The position numbers were made by a program, and so were the translations under genes. A DNA stretch of 64,000 nucleotides, taken from assembly GCF_022539505.1 (NCBI RefSeq), contig NC_061510.1, forward strand, positions 399,386,249 to 399,450,248, read 5' to 3'. Origin of the DNA: Lolium rigidum (Eukaryota; Streptophyta; Magnoliopsida; Poales; Poaceae). How positions within the stretch are numbered: position 1 is the first letter of the stretch; every line of letters begins with the position of its first letter. This document shows positions 1 to 11,399 of this stretch, in pieces. The notes under the pieces were generated by a model that saw nothing but the letters and a program-made list of their open reading frames with translations, was not told the origin of the DNA and did no database searches.

Positions 1-436
1 AACATGTTCATTATCCAATTGTTTAAAATTCATTATGCTACTCCTCAAAGATATAATTTTAGCGAGGGGATAATATCTTCCAATAAAAGCATCCTTGCAT
101 TTAGTCCAGAAATCAATACTATTCTTAGGCAGAGATAGCAACCAATCTTTAGCTCTTCCTCTTAATGAGAAAGGAAACAATTTTAATTTAATAATGTCAC
201 CATCTACATCTTTATACTTTTGCATTTCACATAGTTCAACAAAATTACTGAGATGGGCAGCAGCATCATCAGAACTAACACCAGAAAATTGCTCTCGCAT
301 AACAAGATTCAGTAAAGCAGGTTTAATTTCAAAGAATTCTGCTGTAGTAGCAGAGTGGAGCAATAGGTGTGCATAAGAAATCATTATTATTTGTGCTAGT
401 GAAGTCACACAACTTAGTATTTTCAGGGGTGGCCAT
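1..436 (-). pseudogene. Ty3/gypsy gag, partial (runs off left edge)
   Basis: This is the N-terminal part of a retrotransposon Gag (capsid) protein, read leftwards. A start codon at 436-434 opens with MATPENTKLCDF. The conserved retrotransposon gag block follows, including LFPFSLRGRAKDWLLSLP and FWTKCKDAFIGRYYPL, the hallmark of plant gypsy gag. A one-base frameshift near 375 separates the first 20 or so codons from the rest, so this copy is broken. It lies 255 bp downstream of an LTR and primer-binding site in the same orientation, as expected for the 5' end of a gypsy element. Pol would lie off the left edge. The family resembles Triticeae Sabrina/WHAM (recognition from memory). Confidence 0.85.
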
Positions 437-660
437 TTTAGCAGTAGTAAATAAAACAAACTAGATAAAGTAAATGCAAGTAACTAATTTTTTTGTGTTT
501 TTGATATAGCAAACAAGATAGTAAATAAAGTAAAGCTAGCAACTAATTTTTTTGTGTTTTGATATAAGTGCAGCAAACAAAGTAGTAAATAAAATAAAGC
601 AAGACAAAAACAAAGTAAAGAGGTTGAGAAGTGGACACTCCCTTGCAGGCGTGTCTTGAT

Positions 661-680
661 CTCCCCGACAACGGCGCCGG
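661..680 (-). other. Primer-binding site of the gypsy element
   Basis: On the minus strand, just inside the LTR, is GGCGCCGTTGTCGGGGAG. This matches the tRNA-Asp type primer-binding site (TGGCGCCGTTGCCGGGGA class) used by many grass gypsy elements. It fixes the element orientation and shows that the LTR at 691-2286 is the 5' LTR. Confidence 0.75.
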
Positions 681-690
681 AAAAAGAGCT

Positions 691-2286
691 TGATGGCGTG
701 TAACTCACACGTTCGTTGGGAACCCCAAGAGGAAGGTATGATGCGCACGGTAGCAAGTTTTCCCTCGGAAAGAAACCAAGGTTTATCGAACCAGGAGGAG
801 CCAAGAAGCACGTTGAAGGTTGATGGCGGCGGGATGTAGTGCGGCGCAACACCAGAGATTCCGGCGCCAACGTGAAACCTGCACAACACAACCAAAGTAC
901 TTTGCCCCAACGAAACAGTGAGGTTGTCAATCTCACCGGCTTGTTGTAACAAAGGATTAACCGTATTGTGTGGAAGATGATTGTTTGCAAGAAAGCAGTA
1001 AAGAACAAGTATTGCAGCAGATTTGTATTTCAGTTTAAAAGAATGGACTGGGGTCCACAGTTCACTAGAGGTGTCTCTCCCATAAGATAAAAGCATGTTG
1101 GGTGAACAAATTACAGTCGGGCAATTGACAAATAGAGAGGGCATAACAATGCACATACATGTCATGATAAGTACAGTGAGATTTAATTGGGCATTACGAC
1201 AAAGTACATAGACCGCCATCCAACCGCATCTATGCCTAAAAAGTCCACCTTCAGAGTTATCATCCGAACCCCTCCAAGTATTAAGTTGCAAAGCAACATA
1301 CAATTGCATTAAGTATGGTGCGTAATGTAATCAACAACTACATCCTTAGACATAGCATCAATGTTTTATCCCTAGTGGCAACAACGACAACACAACCTTA
1401 GGGGTTTCGTCACTCCCCGGATATCAATGTAGGCATGAACCCACTATCGAGCATAAATACTCCCTCTTGGAGTTACTAGCATCAACTTGGCCAGAGCCTC
1501 TACTAATAACGGAGAGCATGCAAGATCATAAACAACACATAGGTAATAACTTGATAATTAACATAACATGGTATTCTCTATCCAACGGATCCCGACAAAC
1601 ACAACATATAGTATTACAGATATATGATCTTGATCATGTTAGGCAGCTCACAAGATTCAACAATGAAGCACAATGAGGAGAAGACAACCATCTAGCTACT
1701 GCTATGGACCCATAGTCCAGGGGTGAACTACTCACTCATCCCTCCGGAGGCGACCATGGCGGTGAAGAGTCCTCCGGGAGATGAATCCCCTCTCCGGCAG
1801 GGTGCCGGAGGAGATCTCCAGAATCCCCCGAGATGGGATTGGCGGCGGCGGCGTCTCTGGAAGGTTTTCCGTATCGTGGTTCTTCGTCTCAGGGGTTTCG
1901 CGACGGAGGCTATAAGTAGGCGGAAGGGCAGAGTCGGAGGGCTGACGAGGGGCCCACACCATAGGGCGGCGCGGCCCCCCCTCTGGCCGCGCGGCCCTAT
2001 GGTGGCGGCGCCTCGTCGCCCCACTTCGTATCCCTTTCGGTCTTCTGGAAGCTTCGTGGCAAAATAGGACCCTGGGCGTTGATTTCGTCCAATTCCGAGA
2101 ATATTTCGTTACTAGGATTTCGAAACCAAAAACAGCAGAAAACAAGAATCGGCTCTTCGGCATCTTGTTAATAGGTTAGTTCCAGAAAATACACGAATAT
2201 GACATAAAGTGTGCATAAAACATGTAGATATCATCAATAATGTGGCATGGAGCATAAGAAATTATCGATACGTCGGAGACGTATCA
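691..2286 (-). mobile_element. 5' LTR of a Sabrina/WHAM-like Ty3/gypsy element
   Basis: A 1596-bp LTR on the minus strand that begins TGATACGTCTCCGACGTATC at 2286 and ends ACGCCATCA at 691, giving TG...CA ends. A primer-binding site and gag follow on the left. The GC-rich stretch around 1740-2050 is untranslated LTR sequence, so the long frames across it on both strands are not genes. Its inner end closely resembles the partial LTR at the right edge of the window (63928-64000) and the LTR at 41648-43196, so several copies of related families are present. Confidence 0.85.
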
Positions 2287-2490
2287 TTCGTCCAATTCCG
2301 AGAATATTTGTAAACCAACTTTTCTGAAATCAAAAACAGCAGAAAACAGGAACTAGCACTGTGGCATCTTGTTAATAGGTTAGTCCTAGAAAATGCATAA
2401 AAATATTATAAAGTGTGAATAAAACATGTAAGTATTGTCATAAAACTAGCATGGAACATAATAAATTATAGATACGTTGGAGATGTATCA
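2287..2490 (-). mobile_element. LTR start fragment of a related gypsy element
   Basis: A 204-bp fragment that on the minus strand begins TGATACATCTCCAACGTATC at 2490. It is a diverged relative of the first 200 bp of the neighbouring LTR. It ends abruptly where the 691-2286 LTR starts. The simplest reading is that the left-hand element inserted about 205 bp into this older LTR, whose remainder lies outside the window. Confidence 0.7.
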
Positions 2491-3560
2491 GTGGTTGCTG
2501 GTTGATCAGGTATGCCGCGAGGTTGGCCGTAGCTCCCTCAACGGTTTTTGGTCTCAACATGCCCGCGGTGTCCATAGTCATAAAAGATTTGGACAAGTTT
2601 GAAGTTATTTCCCTTGCATCTTCTTCCGAAAGCCAAGGCATCGTTGCCCGATATCTTCCTGAACCTTGGTTGCTCCGAGATGCGCCTACCTGTGAGGCTC
2701 TTCGGCGTTCGCTAGATTGATCGGCCACAACCCGACGTCGATCGAGAGTTGCCTGCTCATTTGACAACCGCACTTGATTTCTCTCTAATATGGAACGATA
2801 TGCATTAAGGGTCCCTACTGAGGTCCCAGAGGGGAGCCAGTACTGTTGAGTATAGCAGCTCGAGCCGCCGCCCATTCTTCTTCGGCGATAGTGTAATCGC
2901 TGTCGTCATTGCTGGCGCTATTTTCGGGGTTACGGCGCCTGCTAGCGTGTGGTGTACGTTCTCCTTCTTCTCCTTCGTTCGCTGCATTGAGGATGGCATA
3001 GATTTGATGATGCGCCACCCTCCAAGTAGTCGTATTGACAACGCTGTCGATACTTTCCTCACCCGAAAAATAATTAGCACTGCAGACGAACGGTGTGTCG
3101 TCCGAGTCCAACCTGTGTATGGTATCGCAGTTTAAACTGTAATATGAAGTCATGTCGGATGACATAGAATCATCAGATCCAACTGACATGGATGACATTG
3201 ATCAAGGGGTCGTTGGCGGTGACGAATTTGCTGATGCAGATAACTCAGTTGATGAATCAACCGAACCCGGATTGGTCACGATTGACTCTATCGCCATCGA
3301 GGATGGCGTCCTTGCTAAGTTGCAGGTGATCGGTTCGGGCAGTCGAGGGATGCCCTCAGCACTGATGTTGTAGTGGACGCTCCCGAACTTCATGCCCAAT
3401 CATCCTTGTAGATCCGAAAAGGTCGGGCGAGACGAGTTGTCATGCGGTGTGAATTCGAAGGACCCGAATCGAATCGAGTTCCCCGAACTTGGTGACGAAG
3501 GGGCCGGCGATACCGCCGGTGATGATGAAGAAGTTGCTGCTAGCATGGCCGAAGGAGATT
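2491..3560 (-). pseudogene. Degenerate gypsy gag, Fatima-like
   Basis: Broken minus-strand coding sequence is readable in several frames. It has a Ser/Pro-rich N-terminus (about 3540-3400), an acidic Ser-rich block (3399-3150), then a segment with RVAHHQIYAILNAANEGEEG and RRNPENSASNDDSDYT. Last is an arginine-rich segment (2875-2500) with MPWLSEEDAREITSN. Frameshifts separate the blocks. No capsid or zinc-knuckle motif is reached before the 2287-2490 LTR cuts it off. Assignment to gag rests on position just inside an LTR and on the style of grass gypsy gag N-termini. The family name is tentative. Confidence 0.5.
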
Positions 3561-4000
3561 TACCCAGGTTCTGGGCCCTCGGCGAGGTAAAACCCTTACT
3601 TCCTGCTTGTCTGATCTTGATTATTGAGAATATGGGGTTACAATGGGGCAGCTGAAGGCTTTGACTAAGAACTCGACGCAAAGCTAGGATTGTGTATATG
3701 ATCTAACTCTCGACTTACGGTGGTTATGGCTAGATTGATTGTGTGTCCCTCGGCAGCCCCTCTCCTGGCCCTTATATTGTGAGCCAGGTCTCGAGAGGTC
3801 TGTCCGGGTACGACTAGATTACAAAGAGTGCTACATCTAAACCTTCCTTGTTTCTTCGTCTTCTTGCCTTGTTCTTCAATAATTCTTCATGGGAACCGAC
3901 ATGGCGGCCCACCTTGGTCGATGGATGATATTCATGGGCCACTGGTTGGGCCGCAGGAGGTAGCGTAATATTAGTTACCCGAAGGGTAATTCCCACATCA
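3560..4000 (-). mobile_element. LTR of a Fatima-like gypsy element
   Basis: The minus strand begins TGATGTGGGAATTACCC at 4000. The segment GCCCTTATATTGTGAGCC-like (about 3768-3786) and the reverse complement of CTGTCCGGGTACGACTAG are typical of a grass gypsy LTR. The outer end is sharp because LINE coding sequence resumes at 4001. The inner end near 3560 is a guess, since no clear CA end or primer-binding site was found. Confidence 0.55.
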
Positions 4001-5065
4001 CCATCTCTCCCATTTTGTTTAAAGGTAGGTAATGTTTTCACAAAACTTCTATCCAAAGCTCCTGCTAATGGCTTGATTAAGAGCTTGTTGCCTCAGGTTG
4101 TTCCTGGTGGTGTCATTAGCCTCGAATATGCTGATGACACCAAGAAAAGGATGAGTCTATGGCTAGAAACTTGAAATAGTTTATTTCTTGTTTTGAGGAG
4201 ATGATTGGGGTGTGTATTATTTATGATAAGTCTGAACGTATGACAATTAATGTTGATCCTAGTGAAAGCCATATGTTTTCTCAAAAAATTGTTGTAAGAT
4301 AGGAACTTTCCCTTTTAAGTACATTGATGTCCCTCTAGATTATGCTAAGATTTAAAAAAAAAAAAGAACATTCAACCTGTTGTTGACAAAACTCTTAAGA
4401 GATTTGGAGGTTGGAGGCATAAGCTACTAAATTACAAGAGTAGCTTGGTACTGTTGAAGGCTTGCATTGCTAGCATGCATATGTACCTCCTCTCTGTTAT
4501 TAAATTTACCAAATGGGTAGTCAGGTCAATTAAGTACCAGATGTCTCATTTTTTGTGGAATTACAAGGAATATAAGTGTAAATTTCATTCGGCTAACTGG
4601 GATCTAGTTTGCATCAAACAAGAGTTTGGTGGCCTTAGTATAAAGAATTTAAGAGACTTTAACTTGTGTTTGCTTGTCTCTTGGATTAAACGCTATCACT
4701 TGGACTCTAATAAACTTGTAGTAATTTTTTTTGATTTTTAAATATGATTTATCCCAAATGTTTTGTGGGCATAACTTGCTGCTTGCTCCTCTTTTTGGAA
4801 AGGTGCTATTTGTGAGGCTAGTACTGCTTAGCACAATTAGAAATGAAAAGTTGGGAGAGGGCATAACTTGCTGCTTGCTTGCCTTTTTTATGTTTGTTAT
4901 TTCTAATGAACAACAAGTGATTGTATGTCAAGCTAGATAGAGTGAATTTGAGGATCACCTTTCGTCGGAGTGTGTTCACGGAGCAATTCAATCGTTGGCT
5001 TGGACTAACTCAGCTAGTTAGCAAGGTGGTGTTAACTGAGGTGGACGACGAGCCAATTTGGGATG
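4001..5065 (+). mobile_element. LINE (L1-like), reverse transcriptase remnant, left part
   Basis: A degenerate non-LTR retrotransposon. Around 4001-4140 a frame reads into ISLEYADDT, the LINE reverse-transcriptase active site of the YADD type. 4445-4741 encodes ACIASMHMYLLSVIKF, then FLWNYKEYKCKFHSANW and GGLSIKNLRDFNLCLLVSWI, the conserved C-terminal RT/thumb region of plant L1 elements. 4940-5057 continues with FRRSVFTEQFNRWLGL. Stops and frameshifts are present. The RT N-terminus and endonuclease are absent, cut at 4000 by the Fatima-like LTR. The element resumes at 7562 after a gypsy insertion. Confidence 0.8.
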
Positions 5066-5540
5066 TGATGCCCACAAGTATAGGGAATCGCTGAAATCTT
5101 CGATGGAAAGTATTGCCCAAATTTATAGTTCGACTCAAGGGAAACACAAGAATACCAATAAGATCTTAGCAATTGAGACGTCACTCTTAGTCACACCTGA
5201 ATATCAATAAACTCACAAAGCAAGTGGTGATTTTATAATAGTTGATTCAAAGCAGTAAGAGAAAACGGTAAATAAAAGCTCTCGGCGCCGGTGCATGACA
5301 AGCACCGGGCACGACAAGCTTCGTTGTAATATTGAACGCTTAAATAATTAGCACTGGAGATCTGTTTGTCTTGTTAATCTCCTATGTAAATTTAAGAGAG
5401 AGAAAGAAATCGTTGGCCAAGAGTTCCGATGGCGGCTCGCTCCATCCAGATCTCGGCGACAACCCACGCACACATGCTGCTGTCGCCCGACAACAAAATA
5501 AAGGACAAACGTAAAGGTAAACCAAATGTGTAGTTGCCGT

Positions 5541-6117
5541 CTAGTGATAAGTTGGGACGGCAAAATCCAAAGGTTCTACACAAGATCCAACAGTGGCGAA
5601 CGCATGCACACGTATCCACCTGATCACCAAATTCACTCTCTTATCTTTAATGTAAATCATAAGTGCTTCAGTTTTTCTAGCATCAGAAAATAAATCATCT
5701 AAGCAGGAACTTAAGCTAGCTTCAAATTCATTCAAATCATCTAGCTCGACATTCATAAAAGCTTCAGTAAAAATACCATATTATTTAGCATTTGATATTT
5801 TAGGACTCAGAGATTTATCATTTTCATTAAAAAGTTCATCGTCATCTTCAAATTCAGATTTCATATGTTCATCAGACATGCATAGACTTAGATAAATCAG
5901 GCGTACCCTCTTTATCCTTGTCAACATCCAACAATTCTTTTTCATTACTAGTTGACATAATAGATAATGGTGAACTAGTTTGAACAATAGCTTTCTTTTT
6001 AGTAGCAGGAGTAGTAGAAGCTTAAGGCGAATAATATGGTCTGGAAGGTAAATTCGTACCTTGCATTGTGGTGGAGGGCATGCTAACCTTCTTAGTAGGT
6101 CCCTTATCCTTTCCCAT
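5541..6117 (-). pseudogene. Gypsy leader/gag start remnant
   Basis: From a start codon at 6117, minus strand, a frame begins MGKDKGPTKKVSMPSTT, hits an internal stop, then continues with acidic, Ser-rich and Lys-rich sequence including FDDLNEFEASL-like blocks to about 5541. This is the N-terminal, poorly conserved part of a gypsy gag. The rest of gag and all of pol are gone. 5280-5540 between it and the 3' LTR remnant is unassigned element DNA. Confidence 0.5.
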
Positions 6118-6208
6118 GCTGAGAAACAAATAAGTGCAGCAAGTAAATGATAACAAGTTATCTTACCAATAAAGCTAGGTTCCCCGGTAACGGTGCCAGA
6201 AAATGTCT

Positions 6209-7561
6209 TGATGCTCACAAGTATAGGAGATTGCTGAAATCTTCGATGAGAAATAAATTTATAGTTAGACTCAAGAACACAAGAATACCAATAATACCTT
6301 AGAAATTGAGACGTCACTCTCAATCACACATGTATATCAATAAACTCACAAAGCAAGTGGTGATTTTATAGCAGTTGATTCAAAGCAGTAAGAGAAAACA
6401 GTAAATAAAAGCAGTAGATTTCCACTTTTTCACCGGAAGAAGTAATGTGAAACTTTCAGTGGCTAAAAAAGCATAGGGATGATGAAGCAATTGGGTAATG
6501 TATGTATGATATTGATCATATAATGTAATCCAACTAACACAGCATTCATCTCCAATTCAGTTGTGTGTAGGTGTGTGATCCAAATATAGTTACGCGTACT
6601 AACTAAGAGAATTTACATAACATCTTTTGTCCTGCTTTCCCATTTTACCGGGGCCAACCTGGAACTACAAGCAATTAATGTCTATCCTTTCGAATAGATC
6701 AGAACAAAGCATTAAGATTCATAAACACACATAATACTTGAACTATCACACTTTCCCCTTGTTTTCCCCATCTGTCACCTTAGGGATTCGCAGGGTCAAC
6801 ATAATAATAAGTAATACACTTTGCAGATAAATACTAATTCATATATATGATAAAGCAATATAGATTCAGTACTGAAATCATGTCACTCGGACCCTAGTAA
6901 CAATCATTAAACATAGAAAAGTTGTACCAACACTCATACATAAATATCTTCAAGACGAACACCTAAAATCTCGATACATATGGAGGATTACATGGTCAAT
7001 CTTATCCAAAACCCATCCACCTCTTAAGCCTACAGAGAACTACTCCCTTATTGGAGAGTGAGTCCATGATGGTTGGTGATGATGTCGGTGGCGGTGATGA
7101 TGAAGAAGCCTTCAAAATCCCTCTCTCCAGGGTGGAGAAAAGGATCAATTTGGACCCCGAAACAAAGATCGTGGTCTCGATGGCACTCTGTATCGCGAAA
7201 CGCCGTGTCCTCCCAGGGTTTTTTTTAGGGTACATAAGGCACCACATGAAGTGGGGAGGTGAGACGACGACCGAGGGCCAAATGGGGCCTGGGTGGCGCG
7301 CCCAAAGAAGTATGGCGCGCCACCTAGCCTCGTTTGGGCCTCGTGGATCCCCTCTTGTGATCCAAAGCTACAAACACTTCCGTTTCATGAAAAACTTCCG
7401 TGGTATTTTTTCTCGATTTTATTTCCTGCGAAAACTTGACAAAAGTGATACTTTGCTAAAAACAACATCAGATTCGGCAGTTTTCATCCAAGTATGCTGA
7501 GATTCCGGAGCAAATCATTAACCAAAGTTCTTGAAAAAGTATATACATTTGAGATGTATCA
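6209..7561 (-). repeat. 5' LTR (1353 bp) of the deleted gypsy element
   Basis: A TG...CA LTR. Its last 211 bp or so (6209-6420) repeat at 5066-5279 with scattered differences, which identifies the pair of LTRs and shows that the 3' copy is truncated. Long frames inside (for example around 7051-7500) are LTR sequence, not genes. Confidence 0.8.
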
Positions 7562-8435
7562 GGCTGTTCACTCGTCGCCAAAATAATGTTAGCTCGTTCT
7601 ATGCTAAAATATATAATACAAGGGTTATCATTGTTCATACCCCAACCGTTTGGTAAGTTGATGTCCATCCCTGACATCATGTTTTTCTTTGGATGCTGGC
7701 TAACAACAAGCTACTAACTAGGTATAAACTTATCAAACGTGTGCACATTTCGGATCCATCTTGCTTATTCCATTCTGGTAGAGAGACCAGCCAACACTTG
7801 TTCTCTGATTGGTTTGTAGAAACACTGGTTTGGCTTGTTATTTATGAATTTTAGGGTGTTGAGGTTGGCTCTAACTTTGAATTAGTTGCTAGATGGTGGT
7901 TGAAAAATAATAAGAGCTCAGTGACAAATTTAGTGTGTACCTCTACACTGTGGTACTTACCGAAACTCCGGAATGATCTTTGTTTTCAGGGAAAGGTTTG
8001 GCCAACCTCTCGAGAAGAATAGCGTTGTAGATAGACCAATGGAAGACTATCCAAGGAGTCTATGTCTTCACTGTTGGTGTGCAACATGATGGTTCTAAAT
8101 AAGAAGCAAGAATACCTACTCAGGATAGCTTAGGTGTGATGTCTCTTTTCCCTGGGCCTGGTGGCATGTCTGATGACCGCGACAAGGAGCTCGATGCACA
8201 CCGGGAAGAAGCTTGCAAGATGCTGATCTTCAATCTTCTAGAGTAATTTAGTTGTCTTCCTAGTGTCATAGTGTGTAGTGTTCCTGGACGTCATTTCTTG
8301 TATTTCCTGTTGTTATGGTTTGTTTTGAAGTGGTTGTAGATCTAGAGCTTTTGCTCTGCTGAACCTGCTCTCATAGATGGTGATGTACGTGGAAACTTTT
8401 ATACTCTGCTTTTGCCCCTTTTTGTCCAAAAAAAC
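7562..8435 (+). mobile_element. LINE, right part with 3' end
   Basis: Continuation of the LINE at 4001-5065. Degenerate frames give the C-terminal zinc-binding/RT-associated region (for example a block ending LRNDLCFQGKVW near 7970-8000, with HISDPSCLFHSGRET before it). A 3' UTR of the plant LINE style follows (GGTTTGTTTTGAAGTGGTTG region, 8316-8335) and ends in a short A run near 8430. The coding content is heavily mutated. Confidence 0.65.
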
Positions 8436-8849
8436 ATACGCGTACGAATCATCCACTAATTAGTCGATCAACCTTCAGAAAAAGGAAAACCAACGACACC
8501 AATTAATCATCAATCAATCCATAGACATCACTGCTTGCTACATACGAGGATGGTTTCACTAGCCTCGGTTCCATCGTTCGGGTTCTCGCTAATATAGGGC
8601 AACTGATGCTCACTAGCTAGCTAGCTCAATCAGCCAACGGCTCCTTAATTGAATCATCGTTAATTCCTCTATCATCCAGTGCGAAAACCGCAGCCGTATG
8701 CAACCCAGTCTCTCTTTTGCTCTTGTCACATATTTTCTTTTTGTATATGTTTATTATATGTATCCAGATAATGAACTAACTAAAGTGATTGGTAGTTATC
8801 CATGACTTCAACCCAGCCCACATACCTTTTACTGCATAGACCTAGCAGC
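8436..8849. other. No gene recognised
   Basis: AT-rich low-copy sequence. No convincing coding frame, terminal repeat or RNA gene was seen. Confidence 0.5.
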
Positions 8850-8930
8850 TACTACCTTTGTTCCATAATATAAAACGGGTTGGTAGGTTACCAAAACATT
8901 TTATTTATATTTAGGAACGAAAGTGGTACT
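8850..8930. mobile_element. Stowaway-like MITE, about 80 bp
   Basis: Starts CTACCTTTGTTCCATAATAT and ends in the imperfect inverse ATATTTAGGAACGAAAGTGG, with TA at both borders. This is the classic Stowaway (Tc1/mariner-type) terminal sequence of grasses, here diverged. Confidence 0.65.
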
Positions 8931-10505
8931 ACTTACACTACAAGATTGCTTGTTTATTTACCGTTCTCTTGTTTCTACTAGTTCTTCTCTGCAAGATGAC
9001 AAGGGGCACACATCTCACTCATGCCGCATGTGCAATGTAATTTTTTTATTGTTTGAGATTGCTTCTTTTTTTAGAGGAAGAAACCAGGGGCACCGGCAAT
9101 GCAGTTTGGAGAAAGAGTTACATATATTACAGAAAAACTGGTAGCAAAGCAACTCCAATAGACCTGGAGAAGATTGGAACTCATCACTGTGTGCACATGG
9201 TACACATTTCACACGCGTGCGTGTTGTGGTTAAGTAAGTATCAAGTTAACAACTTAGCACCTTAACATCACTAACTTTGGGTGGATCTACACCTTGAGCT
9301 CAGTTGCGAAAGAATAGTCATGGGGTAGAGCGACTTAGAATACCTGAAGTCACAAATACCTTAAGTCACACCCTGAAGAGAGTGACTCGATTCACATCTT
9401 GATGGATGCGTGATAATGCAAGTTTGATGTTGTTCGCTTCGTCTAATGGCTATGATTCCATGAAAACAATAATAAGTAGGAGTGTGTTTAGGATGAGATC
9501 TGGAATGTTTGAGTACAATAGTGTGTTGTAGTTTTACTTTTGTTTTGTTGCTCAACATCGTATTTGGAGGATGATGTTTGGTTTCGCTCCAATGAAAAGG
9601 AGCTAGGGCAGGGCCATGTTTGTTAAAAAATTACTTTGCCGAGAACATACATGCATGGTCACTCCTAATTCGCATGACACGCCACACATTAATGGCTCCA
9701 GTGAAATGGTATACTTTTCTGAGCTAATGACCCACTTTCAGCGATTGTCCAATAAATGGTAAATTCAGATAAGAAACTGCATGACCAATGTAGAGAAAAA
9801 AAGTTCAATAAAAGTATTTCAAATATCGTAGTATGCATTTTGGTCATTAGCTCGGAAATGTATACATTTGTAGTAGGCAACTTGAGTAAATTCATCTCAC
9901 ATATGCAACATAAAAGCAAATTTTTGAAACAAAAACAAAGATTAACTGAAGCATTAATGCAAAAATTGTGGTAGGCATCTAGAGATGCCATAACATATCG
10001 CTTGTTTCTGTTTGCAACAACCCACACGCAAGATTGCAGCAAATCAAAACACCTATTTCAACATATGAAATGGATATTACATACCTCCAACATCAGCATC
10101 GCTACCCTAGGCTTGCTGACAGCGAGTCCGGCTCACCGGTGCCCCGCCCCAGATAAGTTCATAGTAGTCCCAAGCCAATGGATCAGTTGGCAGTATTAAA
10201 GTATTTTCCATGCTTTTTTAGGAATTGTAGTATGTAACTCTCACCTTACAAAAACTTTAATGTCAGCAAGTGGATTGTCAGTAAAAAAAGAACAAGTTTC
10301 TTTAGGAAAAAAAAAGAACAAGTTGATCGTGTGAGCCCATGCCTTGCCTAGCACAGCACAAGCCACAAGAGCTAGATTGGTCGTCTAAGCATAGATGGAT
10401 ACCCCATGTTCAGAAATAAACGTTGGGACATCGTCCATGGGCGTGCCATCAGGCTCTACTATCGGGCTTTATAGTCCAGTTTGATTAGCCGAAGGCCAAG
10501 CCTCC
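8931..10505. other. Low-copy sequence without recognisable gene
   Basis: Short frames occur on both strands (for example 9689-10042 minus and 9756-9974 plus, which overlap each other), but none has family motifs. A 20-bp GC-rich island near 10120-10150 is the only compositional change. I see nothing that can be named. Confidence 0.5.
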
Positions 10506-10508
10506 TAA

Positions 10509-11023
10509 GGCCTTGTTTGTTAGTAGTGTTTTAGTAGGGATTAATGGGGATAATATTCTAGAGTATTGGGTGAATCACTTTTGTCACCCAATCCCCACAA
10601 AACCTAAACCCCAATCCACTAGGTAGGGGTAGAGTATTGGGGATTGAAAAATTACACTAAGAGCTTGTTTGGTACTAGAGTTTTAGTGGGGATTAGCGGG
10701 GATAATCCGCTCCAAATTTCAAATCCCCACTTATCCCCAATATATGTTTGGTGCTAGAGTATGAGCGAGTTTAATCCCTACTTATCTCCAAATTTTAGTG
10801 TAATTTTTTCAATCCCCAATACTCTACCCCTACCTAGTGAATTGGGGTTGGGGTTTTCTGGGGATTGGGTGACAAAAGTGATTCACCCAATATTCTAGAG
10901 TATTATCCCCATTAATCCTCACTAAAACAGTAGTACCAAACAAGGCCGGATAAGTGGGGATTTGAAATTTGGAGCGGATTATCCCCGCTAATTCTCACTA
11001 AAACTTTAGTACCAAACAAGCCC
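10509..11023. mobile_element. Interleaved Harbinger/Tourist-type MITEs
   Basis: Two pairs of long inverted repeats alternate. Arm A is 10509-10659 and its inverse A' is 10796-10947 (about 150 bp). Arm B is 10661-10736 and its inverse B' is 10948-11023 (76 bp). Both arms start GGCCTTGTTTG / GAGCTTGTTTGG and continue TTTTAGT(A/G)GGGATTA, so A and B are relatives. B...B' is flanked by TAA (10658-10660 and 11024-11026). A is preceded by TAA, but A' is not followed by it. The 3-bp TAA duplication points to PIF/Harbinger-type (Tourist) MITEs. No coding capacity. Confidence 0.7.
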
Positions 11024-11026
11024 TAA

Positions 11027-11399
11027 GCTGCTATTGCTAACGTGACATAGTGTATATTCATTTATGAATTTCACTCCGAACACATAAAGTTTCTAGCCAA
11101 AAATGTTATACTTAATGGAGTATATGTTTGAATAGAGCCAAGCCCTTGAATATAATTGTGCATGCAGCATGCTGGCCTCCGTGGCCGGTGGGTTGAATTG
11201 ACTACTCGCGTGGTGTGAACAGTTTGAGGCTTTCGGCGAGGCTCCTCCAAACTGCGTCTGGGATGGTCGGAGAAGCTCCTACATGTGTGCCAACCGCCAA
11301 CTAACGACTGATCTGATAGAAATCGTACGCTGTTAGCACTGGCTGTTACGTATGGTTCTCGTTTTCTTGTAGGATGAGAAGTAGCTAGTGTCTCTTGGT
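11027..11399. other. No gene recognised
   Basis: Mixed low-copy sequence between the MITE complex and the copia LTR. No feature can be supported. Confidence 0.5.

Larger units (their letters stand above)
5066..7561 (-). mobile_element. Internally deleted Ty3/gypsy element inserted in the LINE
   Basis: This minus-strand element is bounded by TGATACATCTC (7561) and GGGCATCA (5066). Candidate TSDs are GGATG (5061-5065) and GGCTG (7562-7566), four of five bases identical, and LINE sequence continues on both sides. It has a complete 5' LTR (6209-7561), a primer-binding site (minus strand CTGGCACCGTTACCGGGGA at 6181-6199), a leader and gag start. Only 214 bp of the terminal 3' LTR remain (5066-5279). 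All of pol has been deleted. Confidence 0.8.

Noticed and set aside
484..1309. Two long overlapping minus-strand frames
   Set aside because: They lie within LTR and leader sequence that recurs in related LTRs at 41057-43196 and 63928-64000. They show no protein motif.
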